Below are positions 56,745 to 64,000 of a stretch of 64,000 bases of DNA, piece by piece. Location: assembly GCA_963971425.1 (NCBI GenBank), contig OZ020516.1, forward strand, positions 16,108,593-16,172,592. Direction: 5' to 3'. Position numbers and translations under genes: made by a program. Within the stretch, counting starts at the first letter, position 1. Each line of letters begins with the position of its first letter. The notes beneath the pieces were generated by a model. The model was not told the origin of the DNA, made no database searches, and was given only the letters and a program-made list of their open reading frames with translations. This DNA is from Bryoerythrophyllum caledonicum. Lineage: Eukaryota > Streptophyta > Bryopsida > Pottiales > Pottiaceae.

Positions 56745-57672
56745 TAGTATTGGATGCATACACATGGTTACTTGTTCAATAGTGTCCATCCTTGAAAGAG
56801 GAAAATAACTTCATACCGTTAATCTATGTCTCATGGACTTGGGCTTAATAGTGGTGGCATGAACATGCACCTTATTCATGCCAACCTCTTTCAAATGTAG
56901 GAATTTTCCTTGTTTTTCTTAATTTTTCCCATTTATTTTATGGCAACAGAAAAGATTGTTATGCACATTGCAAGAAATGGTGCAAAAATTGACCCTTCAT
57001 ACAATTTTTTCTTGGTTTCAATTCTAATTTTGTGACAATGTAAAGGAATCAACATAGTTTCATAAGTTGCCTCAATGTGAAAGAATTAATACATGTACTA
57101 CAACCTTCTTTAAATTTGACATTTGATTAGGAGAATCCCTAGTTATCTCTTACATCTATGAACCATATATTAGGGAAAATATTCAAAAGTAGGATCAATT
57201 TTTTTTAATAATAATAGAATGTTAAAAAACCATCTTATGGATAAACGTCCTTCAATTCCTTATGGACAATTGTCTCTTTGGGGGATAAATTGAATTTCAA
57301 TCGAGTCCCTCCATCTCTCTTTTTGGCATGATTTTTAAAATGTTTTTGCATCAAAGGGCAACTATTGATTATCTTTCCATTGACATAATCTTTGTAGAAA
57401 TGTGACTTGCAGTTCAAAAGTTACCAACAATTTTCAAAGACATATACAAAAAGTGCAATAATTTAATGGAACCAATATAACAAATAGTGTAGCAAAACTT
57501 TAGTTTGTATAAAATTCAATAGAACTTTTATTTTTGGTTCAATTTTTGAGTTCCTTTTGGAAAGGAAATGGAAATCTTTGCATCTACCGTAGGGATTTTT
57601 GAGTTCGAAATACATGATAAGGATATGTTATGTGCAAAACTTGTTAGTGTATTGTTAATTCTCACCACATAG
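56745..57672. other. AT-rich spacer with a LINE/SINE tail relic
   Basis: About 56,775-56,900 is a diverged LINE/SINE 3' tail (CCTTGAAAGAGGAAAATAAC ... CATGAACATGCACCTTATTC). From 57,480 the sequence is the reverse-orientation paralogue of 37,960-38,140. Confidence 0.5.
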
Positions 57673-57682
57673 TTGCATTGGA

Positions 57683-58080
57683 AAAGGCCTTGTTGTATAG
57701 GGACCCACAAAGCCCTTGGGGGAGATGACATGTTGGTTGCCTCTAAGGCAATTAGTGTAGAAAAGTGTTTACCCTCAAGAGGGGGGAATAGATCTATTAC
57801 ACTAGCCCATGTCTCGTGGCCATATGCTTAGTGAAGAGAATGAACAATCACTATATTCACGCCGGTCTCCTTCTTCTTCTTCTTCTTCTTCTTCTTCTTC
57901 TTCTTCTTCTTCTTCTTCTTCTTCTTCTTCTTCTTCTTCTTCTTCTTCTTCTTCTTCTTCTTCTTCTTCTTCTTCTTCTTCTTCTTCTTCTTCTTCTTCT
58001 TCTTCTTCTTCTTCTTCTTCTTCTTCTTCTTCTTCTTCTTCTTCTTCTTCTTCTTCTTCTTCTTCTTCTTCTTCTTCTTC
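57683..58080 (+). mobile_element. 5'-truncated SINE with an expanded (TTC)70 tail
   Basis: Matches the 3' half of the SINE at 39,349 (GCCCTTGGGGGAGATGACAT, GTGTAGAAAAGTGTTTACCC, GAGAATGAACAATCACTATA, CACGCCGGTCTCC), then a pure TTC array at 57,871-58,080 (210 bp, 70 units). Flanked by 10-bp duplications TTGCATTGGA at 57,673-57,682 and 58,081-58,090. The microsatellite accounts for the long poly-Ser, poly-Leu, poly-Glu and poly-Lys open frames here. Confidence 0.9.
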
Positions 58081-58090
58081 TTGCATTGGA

Positions 58091-58540
58091 GGATTTTTAA
58101 GGACATCTTCTACCCCTCTTCTACTTCTAAAATTTGGTGCACTTGTGGCTAACATTATTTTATTTTGGTCAGAATTAGAAAACCACGGCATGTAGTGCAA
58201 ACCTTTGCCATAGAAGGTGGTCAAAGTGTAGTGAAGGTGTCTAGCATGACCTCAAGAAGAGTTTATGTCTCACTTCAAATGCTAATATCTTTCAATCTAT
58301 GCGGTCAAACTGACCAAAATTTGTACCATACACACATCTACAATCCTAGCACAAGATCTTACAGTGAAAGATATGTGAAAATTGCATTTGTTTGCATTTT
58401 GTGTTTAATGACTTCTAAGTGCCTAAACATCCACATATTAGACTATGAACAAAATCTTTCATACTTGATTTCATGTCAATTGACATCCTTTTTACCCATC
58501 CAATTTTTTGAGTAATTATTATCTACCTATATAATAGGCG
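58091..58540. other. Continuation of the repeat interrupted by the SINE
   Basis: Paralogous (reverse) to about 37,700-37,940. No gene. Confidence 0.5.
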
Positions 58541-58600
58541 TCAGTCACTCTATTCGCCGCTCCCTGACCCTAAACCCTAAACCTAAGACATCGCCGGAAC

Positions 58601-58933
58601 ATGCGCGCTGTTGTTGGTGAACGCGTTGTTGATTTGGGCCATTGTACATTTCCAGAGTGGCTCTTGGCGCTGGGGGAGGACAGGCTGGAGAAGGTGAAGG
58701 ATGACATGATCAGGTGTCCATGGGCGATGATTGTCGGCAATCACACCTTGAACGGCTTGATCAATGCTGTCTATGGACGAATTGCTGATGTTGAAGCAAA
58801 TGCGCACAAATACTACAGCGGTCGTGCCATCCTTGCCGCACGGAATGACGACGTTTCGCGGATCAACGTACGACGTTCTGAAGGATGCAAATTGCAATCT
58901 AAAATACAATACGTCAAACAAATTTTATTCTGA
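58601..58933 (+). pseudogene. PIF1/Helitron-type helicase fragment
   Basis: 110-codon open frame. Residues about 50-90 (LINAVYGRIAD ... YYSGRAILAARNDDVSRIN) match the Helitron/PIF1-like helicase block that normally reads L-I-x-x-V-(F/Y) ... Y-x-x-R-A-I-L-A-P-x-N-x-x-V-x-x-I-N, and the preceding part has the acidic CPWAMIV region. Only this fragment is present (no Walker A), and the frame drifts into unrelated sequence after 58,880. GC-rich relative to its surroundings, with a telobox-like CCCTAAACCCTAAAC just upstream (58,566): a captured or decayed piece. Confidence 0.7.
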
Positions 58934-59565
58934 GGAGCACTAATAAAAAAACCTTCCCCAATTGGAACAATGGGTACCGATACTAGTTTTATTACAACTT
59001 ACAAGTGGAGGTGATTCAAATATTTTAAGAACTTTCCCATGATTAGATATTGAATTTTTATCCATTTATTTTTTAAAGATTTGTTTCATCCATCAATTTT
59101 TTTCATCCATCCGTTTAACAAAAGATTATTCATTTCACAGAATGCAGTTTGTCACATTATGAATGTTCTATTCTCAGGTCTTCAGTCTCAAGTGCTTGGT
59201 GTAAATTTCAGGTTTTAGTACAATCATGTAAGGTTCAATACCATACTCATGCTTTTGACAAGAAAGGTCTGCTAAAAAGCTGCCTGACTTTTCCTGCAGA
59301 AAACATTCAGTGCATGTTTGCCACATCATTTTTAAGCTCAACAAGCTGGCACTTTAGTGTTTATTACCCTTGCCCTAACTGAAAGGCTGGAGGAATTGCT
59401 TCACCAATTGGCCAGCACATGGTTATTTATGTCGGCAAACATACTCATGCACAAAGTATGCTGAATTCTTGCTGCCTACCTCTCTTTCTCATCAATGTGC
59501 GGCACATCTTTGTTCTATTCGTGTATTCAATCAACCTAAAAGTAAAAATGATCCATGAAACTTAA
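58934..59565. other. AT-rich spacer ending at a TTAA element end
   Basis: No gene. The right edge is a piggyBac-like end (TTAACCCCTAAAGGAC at 59,562); the best partner is a decayed end at about 62,888-62,897 (AATTAGGGATTAA), which would enclose the MULE-type elements. Confidence 0.4.
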
Positions 59566-59577
59566 CCCCTAAAGGAC

Positions 59578-59855
59578 GCCCAGGGCGAATTGACCCCCTC
59601 GTTGGTACTTACCCGAGGTGGGCCCCATCTTAATTGCATAGGGTCATTTTTCTGGAACTTTTAATTTGGAGGGTCCAGAAGCTTTTTTTGGGATTTTTTG
59701 ACAAATTTTGAGGCCTACGGTCATTGTTTTATTTTAGTGGACCCTTCCTTGCTCTAAATCGGGTCCCATCCAATACAAAATAGAGGCCAGGTTTGGCCCC
59801 ACCACCTCGTGGTCCCCTCGGGTAAGTCCTAGCGAGGGGGTCAATTCGCCATGGC
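59578..59855. mobile_element. MULE-type MITE 2
   Basis: 278 bp with TIR GCCCAGGGCGAATTGACCCC and, reversed, GCCATGGCGAATTGACCCCC. Body collinear with MITE 1 at 52,085 (GGGTCATTTTTCT, GGCCAGGTTTGGCCCCACCA). No clear target duplication, so probably rearranged with its neighbour. Confidence 0.8.
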
Positions 59856-59865
59856 CGGTCTTTTA

Positions 59866-60190
59866 GGCCCACAACGAATTGACCCCCTCGTTGGTACTTA
59901 CCCGCGGGGGCCACGAGGTGGTGGGGCTAAACCTGGCCCCTATTTTGTTTCTGGATGGGGCCCTATTTACATCAAGGGAGGGTCCCCTGCAGAAAACAAT
60001 GGCCGTAGGCTCCAAATTTGTCAAAAAAAATCCAAAAGAAGCCTCTAGATCCTCAAAGAAAAGAGGGCTAGAAAAATGCAATTAAGATGGGGCATTAAGA
60101 CGGGGCCCATAAAAATGATCCATGTAACTTCACCACTACAGGACCGGGGCCCACCGCGGATAAGTTCCAACGAGGGAGTCAATTGGCATT
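59866..60190. mobile_element. MULE-type MITE 3, inverted next to MITE 2
   Basis: Reverse-complement relative of MITE 2 (GAATTGACCCCCTCGTTGG at its left; GGGCCAATGCCAATTGAC reversed at its right). It contains a 40-bp insert (60,103-60,143) copied from the host sequence left of MITE 2 (AAAAATGATCCATG). The pair forms a large imperfect palindrome. Confidence 0.7.
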
Positions 60191-60875
60191 GGCCCTAAAG
60201 AACCAAATGTTTCCTCCAGGGATAGTTTCTTTAACTCTCACAGTAATTGTCTTCTTATTCGTACGGACAAGTTTGACGCCCATGGCGAACTGACCCCCTT
60301 GTTCCCCCGCATGGGATGAAGGGGGTAGCTGCCCGTGTGATGAATCATCCCTTCCAGCCAACCAAGTGGTGAAACCCCAACCGGCTAACAAACAAACCCT
60401 CCCCCCCTCCCAGCATGTGTCGTGGCCCGTGCCCTCCTCTCGCCGGTTGTGACACATTCCTCTACAAAATACCCGTGACAAGTATTGCCTCCTATGAAGC
60501 TTGTGTGTATAGGAGCACGTGTAGGATTTGATTCTGTACCTCGCCAAGTGTTCTCAAGTGCTATCCTTTGTGTCCATCTGACACTAATAATAAATATATT
60601 ATTTTCTTTCATGGTTTCCATTCCGCATAGATTGATCCTTTGAGCTCATCTTTCGTGCTTAGGTATGTTGTCATCGAGAACTAGGGTTTAAGTTTTATAT
60701 TTTCAAGTTTCCGGAGTGATACACTAGCTTCTTCAATAAGTGATTGATTATAGTTTAGGATATGAGGCATATTTCAATCATTCCATCTAGTGTGACTTAG
60801 GATTTTTATAGCACAACTTTATGCTAGATATATCATGGATGTAGATAATGACTTATTTCTTAAATTTCATTATTT

Positions 60876-61122
60876 CCGTGATAGGTATTGCGATTGGTAT
60901 GCAAAGGCTCCTAGGGATGTTTTAGAGAACTTTTACTGTGTGTGACGGGTATTGCCTTTTAAATGCATACTCAAGTACAATTATTGAGACCTTTTTCCTT
61001 TGTAACGGATATTGTGATAAGAAACAAAGACGTTTTATTTCATATTCTTGTATCGTAACGGGTATTAACAAAGTAACTAAGGGAGTGTCTTTTAGTTGTC
61101 ATCTCCGTGAAGGGTATTGCTA
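60876..61122 (+). repeat. Five spaced copies of (T/C)GTAACGGGTATTG
   Basis: At about 60,876, 60,942, 61,001, 61,054 and 61,105, spaced 50-66 bp. The intervening sequence is only weakly similar, so this is either a decayed minisatellite or a repeated protein-binding motif. Related strings occur in both TIRs (near 60,470 and 62,590). Confidence 0.65.
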
Positions 61123-61390
61123 TGTATATTTTATCTTCCCTACCCTTAGGATTACATAAATTTCTCATAATTCAAATAAAATTCTTTTCATATTTACCGC
61201 ATTAAAAATAATGAATATTTATGTATTTAAATGGACCTATCGGCCACTTTACTTTCCATTACTCTAAATTGCCTTTCTTACATTCTAAATTTTTCTTGTA
61301 GAGTCCACATGCCAAATTCACAAAAGGCTATCATCGTTCGGAATCCTCCGCCTAGACCTATTTCATTCCATGACATTACATGGAAGCATG

Positions 61391-62025
61391 CTAGTAGACA
61401 AGGATGGAGCAATGCAAGTGCAATCGTGCATTCATACATTCATTTTTTTGGTTGAAAATGCGGTGAAGATCCTTCAATTGCGCAATCTCCAACTCGTCCA
61501 CGCCACTGCCCAACTTCAACTCCGTAACCGCGTTGGCAAAATAGGGATGGCGCGGTAGTGCGCCAAGGCATGCCGCATACAATTCTCCAACTCAATTTTT
61601 CTTTGCCTTGAGGTGAGTGACATACTTCTTCCCATTGCTATGCCAACAAAAGGTTTTTTCCACGCATTACATTCAACACTGGCCGCCATCTCCACCCGTG
61701 CCCATAACACCTCCGCCGAATTTGTCCACGCTTGGAATTTTATCCAAACCTCCTTTTGTTGTCTTTTGAACGGCTTCGTTAAAATTCTTGCATTCATACG
61801 GCGGGAGTTGATCTTGCATAGTCGTTCTACCTTCCGCGGACGACCAAGTGTTTGCGTCGGGAGCTCCATGCGATGGCGATGTCGAAGATGATTATTCAAT
61901 TGTCGCCGATTCTTCCACGGACCCAAGCCACAATTCTCAACCTCGCAATGCCATGGCTTCTCCGCACGAGGAACTTCCTTGAAGTCTCGGTTGAGAACAA
62001 TAAGTCGTAAGCCGGATAACTCCAT
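61391..62025 (-). CDS. C2H2 zinc-finger protein inside the Pack-MULE-like element, frame possibly broken
   Basis: From the ATG at 62,025 (MELSGLRLIVLNRDF) the product has a clear finger, HCEVENCGLGPWKNRRQLNN then HLRHRH (C-x4-C-x12-H-x3-H), at about residues 26-50, then a basic linker (GRPRKVERLC) and a helical region. The frame ends at 61,516. A more protein-like continuation in another frame (ELYAACLGALPRHPYFAN ... ELEIAQLKDLHRIFN, about 61,440-61,585) suggests a frameshift near 61,590. No intron is seen. It may be a host gene fragment captured by the element or an element-specific regulator; I do not recognise the family. Confidence 0.55.
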
Positions 62026-62797
62026 CCTACGGAATGGAAAAAACTACACATAAGCAAGAATGAAATAAAAATCTTACATCTCCAAACCACTCTAAGCAAT
62101 AGAAGATTTAATCACAACACTAAAAAGAATGAAAGAGAATATCCTAAAATACCAATTCTTGTCATGATTTTAAAACACACCAAATACAATTAATTTAATG
62201 GATAAAATTGAAGCATTACTTGTTGGGACCGCAAAATAAAGCATAAAGTTGTGCCATAAAAATCCTAAGTCACACTAGATCGAATGATTGAAATATGCCT
62301 CATACCCTAAACAATAATCAATCACTTATTGAAGAAAGTAATGTATCACTCAAGAAACTTGAAAATATAAAATTTAAATCCTAGTTCTCAATGACAACAT
62401 ACCTAAGCACAAAATATGAACTCAAAAGATCAATCTATGCGGAATGGAAACCATGAAAGAAAATAATATATTTATTATTTGTGTTAGATGGACACAAAGG
62501 ATAGCACTTGAGAACACTTAGGGAGGTATAGAAACAAACCCTACACGTGCTCCTGCACACACAAGCTTCACGGGAAGCAATACTCGTCACGGGTATTTCG
62601 TAGAGAAATGTGTCGCGACTGACGAGAGGAGCGCACGGGCCACGACACATGCTGGGAGGGGAGGAGGGTTTGTTTGCCAGCCGGTTGGAGTTTCACCACT
62701 TGGCTGGCTTGGAGGGATGATTCATCACACGAGCAGCTGCCCCCTTCATCCCACGAGGGAGGATGAGGGGGTCAGTTAACCTTGGGCCAAGTTTGAC

Positions 62798-64000
62798 TAC
62801 ATCATCTTATATAAATATAAAAGAAGATCCTATAGTTACATTCTTTAAAAGTTGACATTGGCATTCTTAATGGATTTTTTTGTAATGCCTTGGTCAATTA
62901 GGGATTAATGGAGTCATCCCTGAAGTCCTTTTTGAAGAGGACCTGGGGTGATTGACAAGATGAATTTCCTCGTCGAAGAATTAGAACATGAATAAATCTC
63001 ATGGTTTTCTTTCCTACACTGATGAAACGCATCAGTAGCAGTGGCATTTAATCAATATAAACTAATTATAAACTAATTGCTCATTTCCAAGTGGCCCAAG
63101 TCACGTTCTCCGTGTTGTCTTGGTTACTATCAAGAATTGGGGGGGTGTCAAAAGGAGATCATCCCTCCACCTTTGAGATTGCTATATTGTATCCTTTTTG
63201 TTCTTAACCCTTTCAGGCCTAACAATCATGTATGGGTTGTTTTGGCACAAGAACTTGAGTAGCAAGTGCTACAAGCCACCTCAAAGGAAAAAAATATATG
63301 ACGACTTAGAGGTGGAGAAAGCTGGGCATCTATTGAGACCATCGCCACGACAATCAATGGAAGCATTACCAAGTTACAGTGATTTCTATGAAGTGAAATC
63401 GTAGATTCGTGTGGGGAAAAGTACTTGGTGCATAAAAGCCATTTTGCATGATCTAAAACTAATGTAGAATCCCTCTGGCCAAAATACCTCATTGGCCTAG
63501 AACGCTAAGCCTTAATTGCCCACGAGACCCAAAATAGCACTCTGGAGGTGTTAAAACTTAATTTTCATGAAATCCATGAAGGATTAGGATGTGAAATGTG
63601 ATGTTCAGATTTGCACACACATTACATGAACCTTCTCCAAAAACAAGATCATGATTTGGAGTGATTGAACTCTTGGAAAAGCTAGGAATCCAACACAAAA
63701 TACATCAAATACACTAAAATACAATGAATACCATGCCGCATACCATGTTGTATTTCATACACATGCAAAATGATTTTGGTCTTAAATTTTGATTGGAATT
63801 TGTCTTTCAAAGATTCTTCATTGTTTTGTGATTGTTGATCTCTTTCATCGCATACAAACTTTATATTTAATTCATACAAGTTTGGAACATTTGTGTATAC
63901 AATCAAGTAGACAAAAGCAATAAAATCATCAATAATCATGTGTAAATATTTTTCTTCAAAAATAACATGTCAATGCAAAGCTATCAACCTAGTGCACATG
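62798..64000. other. AT-rich right edge
   Basis: No gene. A TTAA end (TTAACCCTTTCAGGCC) lies at 63,206; its partner may be outside the window. 63,880-64,000 repeats 46,680-46,800. Short open frames at 63,077-63,404 match nothing I recognise. Confidence 0.45.

Larger units (their letters stand above)
60278..62787. mobile_element. 2.5-kb MULE-type element carrying a C2H2 zinc-finger ORF (Pack-MULE-like)
   Basis: 2,510 bp with TIRs of about 550 bp (60,278-60,831 and 62,239-62,787), ends GCCCATGGCGAACTGACC / GCCCAAGGTTAACTGACC, and 10-bp duplications CAAGTTTGAC at 60,268-60,277 and 62,788-62,797. The ends belong to the same type as the small MITEs at 52,085 and 59,578. The interior has no transposase, but has one GC-richer ORF (below) and a block of diverged short repeats (CGGGTATTG). 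Confidence 0.9.

Noticed and set aside
57871-58080. CRISPR-like or other array
   Set aside because: Pure trinucleotide repeat without spacers; no CRISPR arrays seen anywhere.
57802-58224. Long open frames of poly-Glu, poly-Ser, poly-Leu and poly-Lys
   Set aside because: All are frames of the (TTC)70 microsatellite in a SINE tail.
63077-63404. Short open frames near the right edge
   Set aside because: No recognised domain and located in AT-rich repeat sequence.

Overview
The window is nuclear DNA of a streptophyte, most likely a non-flowering land plant (bryophyte-grade is my guess). Genes carry GT-AG introns, telobox-like AGGGTTT tracts occur, and the gene set includes a VARICOSE/EDC4 orthologue, a nuclear-encoded group II intron maturase with a predicted organelle-targeting end, and a hybrid histidine kinase with a bacterial-style MASE1 sensor, which is not typical of flowering plants. 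The lineage call is inference.

Layout. 1-5.2 kb: 5' two thirds or more of the EDC4/VARICOSE decapping scaffold (minus strand, nine coding exons, running off the left edge). 5.2-8.0 kb: its leader/promoter and an intergenic stretch with short tandem repeats. 8.0-10.6 kb: organellar maturase-like gene (plus) with a 5'UTR intron. 12.0-18.2 kb: a tandem array of three BTB genes (minus) plus one fragment. 18,237-28,023: a 9.8-kb Mutator-like (MULE) transposon inserted in the flank of the last BTB unit, with 9-bp target duplications, TIRs over 500 bp, a broken MULE transposase gene and an opposing broken gene with a zinc-finger-like motif and a Ulp1/C48 protease region. 28.4-33.2 kb: eight-exon MASE1-hybrid histidine kinase (minus). 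33.6-64 kb: gene-poor, AT-rich, nested repeats: elements with TTAA duplications and CCC(C/T) ends (piggyBac-like), a 5'-truncated LINE 3' end encoding RNase H, a CCHC/KRHN motif and a restriction-like endonuclease (Dualen-like), SINEs that share the LINE's 3' tail, Tourist-like and TA-flanked MITEs, foldback elements, a family of small MULE-type MITEs, a 2.5-kb MULE-type element carrying a C2H2 zinc-finger ORF, and a PIF1/Helitron helicase fragment.

Most notable: the 9.8-kb MULE is packed with one short motif. By eye I count 18 copies of GCCGATAA (either strand) and about 51 of its core CGATAA, including a 10-bp intronic minisatellite built on the same core; I saw no exact GCCGATAA elsewhere in the window. 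This recalls the dispersed motifs bound by VANC anti-silencing proteins of Arabidopsis VANDAL MULEs, and the element's second gene is the natural candidate partner. Its coding regions carry stop codons and changes compatible with C-to-T decay, so this copy looks inactivated.

Several insertions have an internal empty-site control: the MULE (paralogous BTB flank), the LINE (a sister TTAA element) and one SINE (a sister repeat).
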